From positions 1-64,000 of the forward strand of contig NZ_JAAMQI010000016.1 in the NCBI RefSeq assembly GCF_013523165.1: 64,000 nucleotides of DNA, written 5' to 3'. Each line of letters opens with the position of its first letter. Within the stretch, counting starts at the first letter, position 1. Both the position numbers and the translations under genes were made by a program. This document shows positions 26,990 through 34,794 of this stretch, in pieces. The notes beneath the pieces were generated by a model. The model was not told the origin of the DNA and did not search any database. It worked only from the letters and a program-made list of their open reading frames with translations. This DNA is from Pseudomonas entomophila (GTDB lineage: Bacteria; Pseudomonadota; Gammaproteobacteria; Pseudomonadales; Pseudomonadaceae).

Positions 26990-28076
26990 AACAAGAGCGT
27001 CACTCTCATTCCCGGTCGGCGACGAACAGGCGTTTCATCGTGCGCTCAAGCGGGCGGCGCGCGCCTACCTGGGCGACGACCATCGATACGCCAATGCCCG
27101 ACAGCGGCTCACGGCCTTGCTGTTGACCGTGCTGTGCGGGGGCTTCTATGGCTTGAGCCTTCTGCAAGAAACGTCCTGGTCATTCGTGACCTGCTACTTC
27201 GTGTTCATCCTCAGCAGCATGCTGTTGAACGTGATGGTGTTCCACGACGCTGCCCACAACGCGTTTTTCCAGGCGTCCTGGGCGAACCGGCTGCTGGGGC
27301 GGTTGATGACCCTGCCACTCGGCATCGACCCTGATTACTGGCGTGCCCGGCATGTGCAATTTCATCATGTCTACGCCAACGTCGAGCGTTACGACCTGGA
27401 CACCGAAGAGAACGGCGTCCTGCGACAATCCCCTTTCCAGCGCTGGCGCAGGCACATGCGCTATCAGCACCTGTACTGGCCGTTGATCGCTGCATTGTCC
27501 TTGCCGTACATCGCCTGGGTATTCGACTGGTCGGACCGCCTGGGCAAGACGCCGCTCAAGGCCAAGCGCCTGTTGCCCGGAAGGCGAGGGTGGGCCGTCT
27601 TTCTGGCGAGCAAGGCATGCCATTTCCTGCTGGTGCTGGTCGTGCCGCTGGTGGTGTTCGACGGGAGCTGGACGACCGTGCTGCTGGCCTATCTGTCGAG
27701 CCAGATGCTGGCGTCGCTCTGGGTCGTCTTCCTGCTGCTCGGGACACACTGGGCCGATGCAGAATTCTATGAACCCCCTGAAACCACGGTGATGCCCCAT
27801 GGCTGGTATCACCACAACTTTTCCACGACCTGCGACTGGCAGACCTCGCCACGCTGGCTGCATCACGTATTCGGCGGGCTCAACTTTCATCTGACCCACC
27901 ACTTGTTCCCCGGCTGGAGCCATCGGCACTATCCGGCGCTGGCCGCGATCATCGCTGAGCTGGCGCCGCGCCATGGCCTGCATTATCGCTGCATCGACTA
28001 CCGCGAGTTGCTCAGGCAGCAGCGGCTGTTCCTGCGCAGCATGGGGCGGGCGCCTGCGGGTGGCGAAGAAGTGTGA
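26982..28076 (+). CDS. Membrane fatty acid desaturase
   Basis: A 364-residue FADS-type desaturase with three histidine boxes: HDAAH (88-92), HVQFHH (124-129) and HLTHH near the C-terminus, plus an HNFSTTCDW segment. Four hydrophobic segments flank the boxes. It is the last gene of the operon and starts eight bases before the previous stop. It probably inserts a double bond into the acyl product, with an electron donor supplied from elsewhere, since no ferredoxin or rubredoxin is encoded here. Confidence 0.9.
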   Translation: MTETRASLSFPVGDEQAFHRALKRAARAYLGDDHRYANARQRLTALLLTVLCGGFYGLSLLQETSWSFVTCYFVFILSSMLLNVMVFHDAAHNAFFQASWANRLLGRLMTLPLGIDPDYWRARHVQFHHVYANVERYDLDTEENGVLRQSPFQRWRRHMRYQHLYWPLIAALSLPYIAWVFDWSDRLGKTPLKAKRLLPGRRGWAVFLASKACHFLLVLVVPLVVFDGSWTTVLLAYLSSQMLASLWVVFLLLGTHWADAEFYEPPETTVMPHGWYHHNFSTTCDWQTSPRWLHHVFGGLNFHLTHHLFPGWSHRHYPALAAIIAELAPRHGLHYRCIDYRELLRQQRLFLRSMGRAPAGGEEV

Positions 28077-28192
28077 CGAGGGGGGCAGGGCAGGGGCGTC
28101 GATGGGTGTGGGTCATCGTCAGCTGGCTGGCATGCAGCAGTCGTACTCCGGCCGGTCTTGCCAGCGTGCCATCCTGTTGCTAGGGTCGACCC

Positions 28193-28264
28193 ATGCCTGC
28201 TCATCGCCTCACCTCGACCCCGACCACCACGACCGCCACAGGCGGCCCGTGCGAAGTGTCGTGA
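28193..28264 (+). CDS. Putative Thr-rich leader peptide
   Basis: A 23-codon frame opens with ATG eight bases after CTAGGG and reads MPAHRLTSTPTTTTATG followed by GPCEVS and a stop. Seven of 23 codons are Thr, with four consecutive (ACC ACC ACG ACC). It ends 20 bases before a rho-independent hairpin that precedes the hydrolase gene at 28,360. The arrangement resembles amino-acid attenuation leaders such as thrL. Chance is possible in GC-rich DNA, so this is a candidate only. Confidence 0.45.
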   Translation: MPAHRLTSTPTTTTATGGPCEVS

Positions 28265-28284
28265 GCCGGTAGCACACGTACTTC

Positions 28285-28316
28285 AAAAGGCCCGCCAGCG
28301 ATGGACAGGGCCTTTT
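28285..28316 (+). terminator. Rho-independent terminator / attenuator upstream of the hydrolase gene
   Basis: AAAAGGCCC and GGGCCTTTT form a 9-bp stem with a 14-base loop followed by further Ts. It ends 43 bases before the next start codon, so it may end the lipid operon or attenuate the hydrolase gene. GGCGG at 28,241-28,245 in the Thr-rich leader could pair with CCGCC at 28,292-28,296 and disrupt it. Confidence 0.75.
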
Positions 28317-28359
28317 TTCATGCCCTTGCGTCGCTGGCTCATTGCAAGGAGATGCACGC

Positions 28360-28878
28360 ATGTTCGCTCTGTTGATACTCGACGTTCAGACAGGTCTCGT
28401 TCACGGCTCGGAAACACCCTGGCGCTGCGACGCGTTGCTGGAGACCGTGAATGGGTTGATGGACAAGGCGCGCAGTGCCGGCGCCCCGATCTTTCTCGCG
28501 CGTCACGTCGGCCCCGCCGGCTCGCCCCTCGAGCCCGGCAGCGCACTGACGCGGATCGCGCCAGAACTCAGGCTGGCGGGCACAGAGGTGATCTTCGAAA
28601 AGCGGCGCCCCAGCGCGTTCGAAGCGACCGACCTAGCCGATCGATTGCGCGCCAGTGGTGTGACAGGGATCGTGATCGCAGGGATGAAAACGCAGTACTG
28701 CATCGACAGCACCTGCCGAGCAGCGCGCGGCCTCGGGTTCGACGCCGTGCTGATCGCAGACGGCCACACCTGTTCCGACACACCTCAGCTGCATGCCGAG
28801 GCGATCGTCGCGCATCACAATGCGACGCTCGAGGGGGCGTTTTGTCGGGTGGTTCAGGCGCAGGCGTGGCGCTTCTAG
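28360..28878 (+). CDS. Isochorismatase-family cysteine hydrolase
   Basis: A 172-residue cytoplasmic alpha/beta hydrolase. The Asp-Lys-Cys triad is visible as LLILDVQTGLV, the VIFEKRRPSAF lysine and the nucleophile in GMKTQYCIDSTCRAARG. Relatives hydrolyse amides or vinyl ethers such as nicotinamide, ureidoacrylate and carbamoyl compounds; the substrate cannot be read from the sequence. The start follows AAGGAGATGCACGC. It stands apart from the lipid operon, behind a hairpin and a possible Thr-rich leader peptide. Confidence 0.88.
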   Translation: MFALLILDVQTGLVHGSETPWRCDALLETVNGLMDKARSAGAPIFLARHVGPAGSPLEPGSALTRIAPELRLAGTEVIFEKRRPSAFEATDLADRLRASGVTGIVIAGMKTQYCIDSTCRAARGLGFDAVLIADGHTCSDTPQLHAEAIVAHHNATLEGAFCRVVQAQAWRF

Positions 28879-29217
28879 CGGAGCATCAGAGGCAGGAGAC
28901 GATCATCAGCTCAGCAATGAAGGGTGCTTGTCAGCACGTAGTAGCGCCAGAGGCGCACCCTTGTAGCCGATGTTCGTCCTGCGACGAGGTGCGCAACCTC
29001 TATCGGCGAGCCGAGCCACGAGCAGCGCCCGAACATCCGTACAACCCGTTTCTTATCGACTGCACATCGCTTCAAGAACAGCGACCTGAAACCAACGTCG
29101 ATCAGCATCGAAGCTTCCAGCTGGGACCAGATGAAGGGGTTGAACGTAGGCAGCTGGGCGTGGCCCTCATGAGCCGAGCTGGATAGACCACGCAGCGTCC
29201 GCGTCGAAGGCTGCAGT
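28879..29217. other. 339-base intergenic region with nested hairpin
   Basis: The gap between the hydrolase and the convergent LysR gene has no recognisable gene. AAGGGTGC at 28,920-28,927 pairs with GCACCCTT at 28,955-28,962 around an inner GCGCC/GGCGC stem, which could serve as a terminator. The rest shows nothing I can identify. Confidence 0.45.
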
Positions 29218-30102
29218 TCAAGCCCCCTGCAGCCCCTCGATACTCAGGCGCATTTGTCCCGTCACCCACTCCAGGAACACTTCACACTTACCACTTCCCT
29301 TGAACGGTTTGGGCGATAACAAGCAGTACCTTGATCCATCGCGGCTGAACCCGAAGGGTGCGATCAGTTGGCCGGACTTGAGCTCATCCTGAACCATCAG
29401 GGCCGAAGACAGGCTAACGCCCAGTCCTGAGGCAGCGGCCTGGATACACAGATAGAAATGTTCGTAATCCAGCCTCGTCGAATCGGGTGTGGAGATGCCT
29501 TGCGCGCGTATCCAGTTTTCCCACGCTTGCGGTCGCGTCTTGCTATGCAGCAACGCCACGCCATCCAGTTGGCGAGCATTCTGCCAGCATGATGGGAGGC
29601 ACACAGGGCCTACCCATTCTTCGCAGAGTGTCTCCGCGTAGACCGAGGCATCACGGTAAAAGTCATCTCGTCTGACGGCCACGTCCGCGCCCGAGCGACG
29701 GAAATCGATAGGGCCGCCTGCCGTAAGCAGTTGTACTTGTAGATGAGGGTAGGCCGCCTGAAAGTCAGGCAAGCGCGGGATGAGCCATTTCATCGCGATC
29801 GTAGGTTCGCAGGAAACCACCAGCGTCTCTTCTCGAGATTCGCGTTGTAGCGCACACAGCGTTTTCTCCAACTGCTCGAAGAACGGACCTGTGAGGCTGT
29901 ACAGCTGCCTTCCAGCATCGTTCAGAAACACAGCGCGGTTGCGCCGTTCGAACAGGTCGAATCCGAGGGCGTCCTCCAATTGCCTGACTTGGCGACTGAC
30001 AGCGCCGTGAGTCACATGAAGAAGACGAGCGGCCTGGACGAAATTCTGGGTGCGCGCGGCCACGGTGAAGAAGTGGAAAGCCGTGAGGGCCGGCAGTTTC
30101 AT
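29218..30102 (-). CDS. LysR-family transcriptional regulator
   Basis: A 294-residue LysR protein. The N-terminal winged helix-turn-helix is in LTAFHFFTVAARTQNFVQAA and HVTHGAVSRQVRQLEDALG, and the C-terminal half is the type 2 periplasmic-binding-like effector domain (TLVVSCEPTIAMKWLIPRLPDF). The GcvA-like pattern of the start (MKLPALTAFHFFTVAAR) supports position 30,102. It is divergent, by 110 bases, from the amino-acid dioxygenase gene and probably controls it and the exporter behind it. Confidence 0.9.
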   Translation of the reverse strand: MKLPALTAFHFFTVAARTQNFVQAARLLHVTHGAVSRQVRQLEDALGFDLFERRNRAVFLNDAGRQLYSLTGPFFEQLEKTLCALQRESREETLVVSCEPTIAMKWLIPRLPDFQAAYPHLQVQLLTAGGPIDFRRSGADVAVRRDDFYRDASVYAETLCEEWVGPVCLPSCWQNARQLDGVALLHSKTRPQAWENWIRAQGISTPDSTRLDYEHFYLCIQAAASGLGVSLSSALMVQDELKSGQLIAPFGFSRDGSRYCLLSPKPFKGSGKCEVFLEWVTGQMRLSIEGLQGA

Positions 30103-30212
30103 GAGCGATGAATCCTCACATAAATCAGCGTATATAAATCGATTTTCTTGGGCACCACAAGCGACCATGCTCTGGCTGGATCGCGACTCAGTGGTGAATC
30201 AGGAGGACATCA

Positions 30213-30992
30213 ATGAAGACGAGGTGCCGCGTCATTTCCCAAGACACGCTCGACCATGTCTACTTTGCGAGTCAGCACAGTCTGTACTATCTGTGCGAAA
30301 ACATCGCCCGTAACGATTGTGCGTTCTTGCCCTCTCGCCAAGTGATGGGGCTACTCAGCGCGATCGATCCAGACGCTGTCGCCAGTTGGGCTACCTTTCA
30401 GCGCAGTTGGGATCGTCTGGAACAGGACAGCTTCATGCGTGATGGAGGGACCTATCGTTTTCGCCGTCATGCGACCTACAGCGTTGCACCGGGCCAAACC
30501 TCCGCACGGCAAGAGCCTCATCAGCCTCATTATCAGCGTCTGGAGTACAACCCTCTCAACGGAGGCATCAGTCGGGAGTTCGCTCCGGTTGAGTCAGAAA
30601 TGCTCCAAAACAAGCTGCTGATAGCCACGCTTGAGCTTTGCTGCACACTGTTCGGTCGAATGGCGCCTTTCTTCGCCTGGCACGTCGAAGTCCACCAGTT
30701 TCGAATTTACGCTTCGCAACGCGAGGTATCACCCACCCCGGAAGGCGTGCATCGCGATGGGGTCAACTTCATCCTCATGATGATGGTGAACCGAGTCAAC
30801 GTGATCAATGGCGAGACCCATCTCTATGACCTCGATGGACGGCTTTTGCGCCAGCACACGCTCGTCAACGAAATGGAAGCCGCCATCGTCAACGATGAAC
30901 ACGTCATGCATGGCGTAACGCCGATCTTGCAACTTGACCCCGGGCAACCTGCGTTCCGGGATGTCTTGGTGGTCACGTTCAAGAAGCGTTGA
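30213..30992 (+). CDS. 2-oxoglutarate/Fe(II) amino-acid dioxygenase (PF10014, BsmA/isoleucine dioxygenase type)
   Basis: A 259-residue soluble enzyme. The iron triad is His180-x-Asp182 (GVHRDGVNF) with a distal histidine in the HVMHGVTPI segment, and an arginine near the C-terminus (FRDVLVVTF) would bind 2-oxoglutarate. Characterised PF10014 members hydroxylate free aliphatic amino acids such as isoleucine, leucine, methionine or threonine derivatives. The start follows the strong site CAGGAGGACATCA. A LysE/RhtB exporter follows 44 bases later, consistent with making and exporting a hydroxylated amino acid. Confidence 0.85.
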   Translation: MKTRCRVISQDTLDHVYFASQHSLYYLCENIARNDCAFLPSRQVMGLLSAIDPDAVASWATFQRSWDRLEQDSFMRDGGTYRFRRHATYSVAPGQTSARQEPHQPHYQRLEYNPLNGGISREFAPVESEMLQNKLLIATLELCCTLFGRMAPFFAWHVEVHQFRIYASQREVSPTPEGVHRDGVNFILMMMVNRVNVINGETHLYDLDGRLLRQHTLVNEMEAAIVNDEHVMHGVTPILQLDPGQPAFRDVLVVTFKKR

Positions 30993-31036
30993 ACAAACAC
31001 ACGGCGGACTGAACACGTACCGCGAGGGAGTCATCC

Positions 31037-31654
31037 ATGAACGAATTGATAGCCGTGGCGGCAATCACACTCCTGGCTGTGATCAGTCCTGGTCCGGACT
31101 TCGCGATGGTTACACGTACCAGCTACACCCATGGACGGCGCAGTGGGTTACTGGCGGCCTTCGGCATCGGCTGCGGCGTGCAGGTGCATGTGTGTTACAC
31201 CGTGTTCGGCGTGGCGCTGCTCATTACCCATTCACCGGTCTTGTTCATGGGCATGAAGCTGCTGGGAGCGGGCTACCTAGTGTACCTGGGATGGAAATCA
31301 CTCACGAGTCACTCATCGTTGGAACTGGATGTGTCGAAAGGGACGTCTCCTTCAGCAGGTCAATCGTTCAGCCTGGGGTTTTTCACCAATGCGTTGAACC
31401 CCAAAACCATGTTGTTCGTCGTCGCTACTTACAGCCAAGTTGTTCAGAACACACCGTCATGGAGCGCCAATGTTGCGTATGGGCTATTCATGTCGGCAGC
31501 CCATTGGATCTGGTTTAGCCTGGTTGCACTGTTCTTTTCGACCGAGGCTCTACGACAGCGCCTGCTTGCCAGACAAGGCATCATCGACAAGGTGATCGGC
31601 TCGGCATTGATCGGGTTAGGGGTCATGCTGGTCCTGCCAGGCGTTGGTCGCTGA
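31037..31654 (+). CDS. LysE/RhtB-family amino acid exporter
   Basis: A 205-residue membrane protein with six hydrophobic helices and the family signature SPGPDFAMVTRTSYTHGRRSG near the N-terminus. Relatives export threonine, homoserine, lysine or other amino acids. Its stop overlaps the start of the downstream phosphatase gene (TGATG-type junction), and it lies just behind the dioxygenase. The likely cargo is the hydroxylated amino acid or its precursor; this is inference. Confidence 0.9.
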   Translation: MNELIAVAAITLLAVISPGPDFAMVTRTSYTHGRRSGLLAAFGIGCGVQVHVCYTVFGVALLITHSPVLFMGMKLLGAGYLVYLGWKSLTSHSSLELDVSKGTSPSAGQSFSLGFFTNALNPKTMLFVVATYSQVVQNTPSWSANVAYGLFMSAAHWIWFSLVALFFSTEALRQRLLARQGIIDKVIGSALIGLGVMLVLPGVGR

Positions 31655-32328
31655 TGCCTAACTCGAAAAAACTGGCCTGTATCGATCTGGAAGGGGTTCT
31701 GATTCCCGAACTCTGGCCGAAGATCGCGGCGTTGACGGGCATACGGGCCTTGGCGACCACCACGCGAGAGGTGTCGGACTATGACGCCCTGATGTGCCAA
31801 CGTATCGCGTTGCTGCGCGAGCATGGTCTCACGCTGAGTGCTGTGCAGCACCTCGTCGAGACGGTCCAGCCGTTTCCCGACTCGGCAGCGTTCCTGCGTA
31901 CGCTCGCCGCCAAAGGGTATGAGGTCATCCTGATCTCCGATTGCTTCCGGGAACTAGCGGCGCCCATGCTCCGGTCGTTGGGCAGCCCTGCCATCGCGTG
32001 CCATCGCTTGCTGACGGACTGTGAGGGATTCATTTCTGGTTGCGACTATTTCCCTCGCAGAGGCAAGGAGGCGCATGTGGAACATGCTTTGGCCAGGGGG
32101 CTGCACGTGGTGGCAGTGGGCGATGCCTTCAATGACGTGGCAATGCTTCGGCAGCCAAGGGTTCTTGATCAATCCATCCCCGGCGACATTGGAAGCCGTG
32201 CCGGATATGCGAGTAGTCCGAAGTCTTGGAGAGATTTTGAGCGCGGTGATATGAGCCTTGGCGCCGTTCGACACGAGGTACGACGGCAAGCAAGACGGCT
32301 TTACCAGTCATCTGAACCATCGCACTAG
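31654..32328 (+). CDS. ThrH-like HAD phosphatase / homoserine phosphotransferase
   Basis: A 224-residue HAD enzyme that closely resembles ThrH, the pseudomonad phosphoserine phosphatase/homoserine phosphotransferase. It shares LACIDLEGVLIPELWPKIA (ThrH has Glu at the second acidic position where typical HADs have Asp), the TTREVSDYDALM segment, motif II in VILISDCF and motif III in VAVGDAFNDVAML. It is about 20 residues longer than ThrH because of N- and C-terminal extensions. Clustering with an amino-acid dioxygenase and a RhtB-type exporter suggests a specialised paralogue. Its stop shares a CTAG with the stop of the convergent next gene. Confidence 0.85.
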   Translation: MPNSKKLACIDLEGVLIPELWPKIAALTGIRALATTTREVSDYDALMCQRIALLREHGLTLSAVQHLVETVQPFPDSAAFLRTLAAKGYEVILISDCFRELAAPMLRSLGSPAIACHRLLTDCEGFISGCDYFPRRGKEAHVEHALARGLHVVAVGDAFNDVAMLRQPRVLDQSIPGDIGSRAGYASSPKSWRDFERGDMSLGAVRHEVRRQARRLYQSSEPSH

Positions 32329-33089
32329 TCACAGCCTGACCGCCCAAGCACGAACCTGCGTAGGCGCTGCCACGACCCACCGTGCCCATGAGGCCTCGGC
32401 GTGCTTACAGGCAATGAAGCGTGTATCACCTGCACCTGCGCATGGGGCGCCAGTGCCAGAGCGCGTCCATGCTCCCGGTATTCGATGCCGCATACCTCAT
32501 GCGGCAGACTGGCCAGGTAGCGGTTGAGGTGCTCCCCTGTGAACGGCGTGTCCAGAGCCGCGATCCAGCCACTGAGGTCACACTCGACGAGGTGGTTGCC
32601 ATGGTGCACGGCCGGGCCTTTGTCGACGCCAGCAAACCGCAGCAGGCCTTCGCTCTCGAATCCGTGGCGTCTCTGGACGGTAACGTGGTCCACGGGACAA
32701 AGCCCGTTTTTCCTGATGCCGTCCAGGCGGCTCGAATCGGTACCATGGTAGATCCGTATCTGGTCGAAGTAGATGAGTGCGACAACGTAGTAGGCACGAA
32801 AAGGCTTGATGCCTTCATCACGAATGCTGCGCACGCCTGTCTTGAGCCCGTAGTCGCACCTGTAGTTGTCCGTGGTGCGGTACAACCTGGCAACGCCATG
32901 GGCGTGCATGGCCACTGAATCATAGAGGACGGTGCTCGGCAGTTGGGTCAGGGGCTTGCCACTGACGGTGCAGAAGGCGTCGACCAGGGCGAACCCGTTG
33001 TGGCAGCCAGCGCAGGTGTTGATCTGTTTAGGAAGGCCATGGGTGAGAGCCGTGCAGTGAGGGCAGAAAACCAGCATGGGTGGGTCCAT
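32325..33089 (-). CDS. Zinc-ribbon protein with ADP-ribosyltransferase-like motif
   Basis: A 254-residue protein of unknown function. It opens with a zinc ribbon (CPHC, then CAGC). The middle contains LKTGVRSIRDEGIKPF and IRIYHGTDSSRLDGIRKNG; the HGT...I...GL pattern recalls the first strand and helix of ADP-ribosyltransferase or Tpt1-type NAD-binding folds. The C-terminal part (LPHEVCGIEYREHGRALAL) could supply a catalytic Glu, but I cannot align an R-S-E triad with confidence. No secretion signal is seen. ATG 33,089 was chosen; a later ATG at 33,077 also fits. Confidence 0.6.
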   Translation of the reverse strand: MDPPMLVFCPHCTALTHGLPKQINTCAGCHNGFALVDAFCTVSGKPLTQLPSTVLYDSVAMHAHGVARLYRTTDNYRCDYGLKTGVRSIRDEGIKPFRAYYVVALIYFDQIRIYHGTDSSRLDGIRKNGLCPVDHVTVQRRHGFESEGLLRFAGVDKGPAVHHGNHLVECDLSGWIAALDTPFTGEHLNRYLASLPHEVCGIEYREHGRALALAPHAQVQVIHASLPVSTPRPHGHGGSWQRLRRFVLGRSGCD

Positions 33090-33504
33090 GAAAAGGTGTG
33101 TGGGTATGGTACGTGAAAGTTGACGAGGGACGGGACGGCCAGTGATGTGAGCAACTGCCAATCGCAGTCCTGGCTTCGCGGGCAAGCCCGCTCCTGGGAC
33201 CGCAGTAGTTTGGGGATTACGATGTGACTACGAATGCAAGAGTAGTCCTTACTAGGGTGCCGAACCGGCTGCGACCTGTTCTTCCGGCGATGCGCGTGGA
33301 CTTCGCGCTTTTGTGTGGCTATGACTAGAGCGGGACAAACGGTAGAGTCCATGCATGCGTCGCTGACGTACGGGGCTGCCCAGCCGCACCTGGCACCCCT
33401 GAATGCATATCCGTGACCAGCAAATCGTACAGGACGACTGCATTGCTCATGCGTATGCGCTCCCCGCGTCGTGCCCCAAGAATTTCCTATTCACGAGCCT
33501 CACC
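33090..33504. other. 415-base intergenic region with a REP sequence
   Basis: Positions about 33,172-33,196 hold a REP-like dyad (CGCGGGCAAGCCCGC) related to the array near 53.3 kb. The rest has no recognisable gene. An in-frame GTG/ATG extension of the next gene back to 33,403 is possible but does not look family-like. Confidence 0.5.
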
Positions 33505-34077
33505 ATGACCACTTCGCCCCGCACCCCTGCAAAACCAGGCCTCTACCAACTTCACATCGCCCTGGCGGGCAGCGATCCTCTGATCTGGCGCCGCGTGATC
33601 GTGCCCCAGACCATCACCTTGGCCCGCCTGCACCTTGTCATCCAGGTCGCCATGGGCTGGGAAAACGCTCATCTGCACCAATACCTGATCAATGGCGTCT
33701 GGTACGGCGTTCCTGACCCGGACGGTGAGAGCACGATCACGTCCCAGGCGCGTCGCTCGCTGGTCAAGACACTGGGCACGGAGACCACCTTCCGTTATGT
33801 CTACGACCTCGGTGACAGCTGGGACCATGTGGTGACGGTGGAAGCGGTGGTGCCACGCAGCAAGTACCGCAACCTGCCGACCTGCATCGCTGGCGAGAAC
33901 GCTTGCCCGCCGGAAGACATCGGTGGCCTGGGTGGGTACGAAATGATGCTCGAAGCGCTCGGGGACGCTCAGCATCCGGAATATGGCCTGTTCAAGGAAT
34001 ACTTCCCGTACGGGTTCGATCCAGAAGACTTTTCGCACCGCGACACGAATTTCTGGTTGAAAGGGCTTGAGGTTTGA
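33505..34077 (+). CDS. pRiA4b ORF-3-like protein
   Basis: A 190-residue protein of the plasmid pRiA4b ORF-3 family. Typical segments are YQLHIALAGSDPLIWRRVIVP, LHLVIQVAMGWENAHLHQYL and FRYVYDLGDSWDHVVTVE. Members occur on plasmids, islands and near insertion sequences and have no established biochemical function. The ATG is preceded by a weak ribosome binding site. It lies in a gene-poor, accessory-looking stretch. Confidence 0.88.
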   Translation: MTTSPRTPAKPGLYQLHIALAGSDPLIWRRVIVPQTITLARLHLVIQVAMGWENAHLHQYLINGVWYGVPDPDGESTITSQARRSLVKTLGTETTFRYVYDLGDSWDHVVTVEAVVPRSKYRNLPTCIAGENACPPEDIGGLGGYEMMLEALGDAQHPEYGLFKEYFPYGFDPEDFSHRDTNFWLKGLEV

Positions 34078-34084
34078 GGGGCGC

Positions 34085-34579
34085 CTAGAAGGCCAGACGC
34101 ATGCGCTGCAATTGGTCCTGTACGCCGCCTGGGAGCAGACAAGTGTCCAAGTCCTGCACCCAGGTGAACCCGACCTTGTCGTAGAGCGCCAAGGCTGCTC
34201 GGTTGGACTTGAGCACCGTCAGTTCAATACCGGTGAAGCCGATGCGCCGTGCATGGCGCATGACGGCTTCGAGCAGCGCCGCCCCATGGCCATGTCGGCG
34301 AAACTCGCGCTTGACCTGCATGCCCAGCAGACCCAACTGCGGATCGCCCTGAGGACGACAGAAGCTGTCCGGGAACGCCTCGGCCGAGCCGACGATCTGC
34401 CCGTTCTGAACGGCCACGTAGACGGGCCAGTCATGCTGCTCCACGGCGACCAGGGCGCGCTCGATGGCCTGGATCGGCGGCGCCTGGGTCGAGACCGAAA
34501 ACAGGCCTTCGCCACTTACCTCGGCGAACAGCGCATGGAAGCCTGCAAAGTCGCTGGCTTGGATCTTCCTGATGTCCAT
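34085..34579 (-). CDS. GNAT N-acetyltransferase
   Basis: A 164-residue acetyltransferase. The acetyl-CoA-binding motif A is LGMQVKREFRRHGHGAALLEAV (Q/R-x-x-G-x-G/A form), followed by the helix and ALALYDKVGFTWV, typical of GNAT motif B. The substrate is unknown. It is convergent with the pRiA4b-like gene, with a seven-base gap. Confidence 0.88.
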   Translation of the reverse strand: MDIRKIQASDFAGFHALFAEVSGEGLFSVSTQAPPIQAIERALVAVEQHDWPVYVAVQNGQIVGSAEAFPDSFCRPQGDPQLGLLGMQVKREFRRHGHGAALLEAVMRHARRIGFTGIELTVLKSNRAALALYDKVGFTWVQDLDTCLLPGGVQDQLQRMRLAF

Positions 34580-34794
34580 GTGTTTCCGTACCGTGCGGGT
34601 GTTCAGTTACGCATCATGCTCGGCCAGGGTACGGTGCAGAAGATCGCAGGTATTGATCTGTGACACGGTTATCACTTTGATCGATTCCATAAGGGCTGCA
34701 TGCGGCCAAGTTGGGCGCCGGTTCATGAAGGCAGGACGCTGGGTGATGGAGCGTTCCATTTCGCGTGTTCACGCGCATGCCTGCTGAAGCCGTC

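Noticed and set aside
21140..28076. Assignment of the operon as polyyne, aryl polyene or dialkylresorcinol biosynthesis
   Set aside because: There is no acyl carrier protein, dedicated thioesterase, multiple desaturases in tandem, aryl-forming ammonia-lyase, or DarA/DarB-type pair. Only single elements resemble those pathways.
30103..30212. A LysR binding site in the divergent gap
   Set aside because: The AT-rich stretch contains ATC...GAT dyads, but none fits T-N11-A convincingly enough to list as a site.
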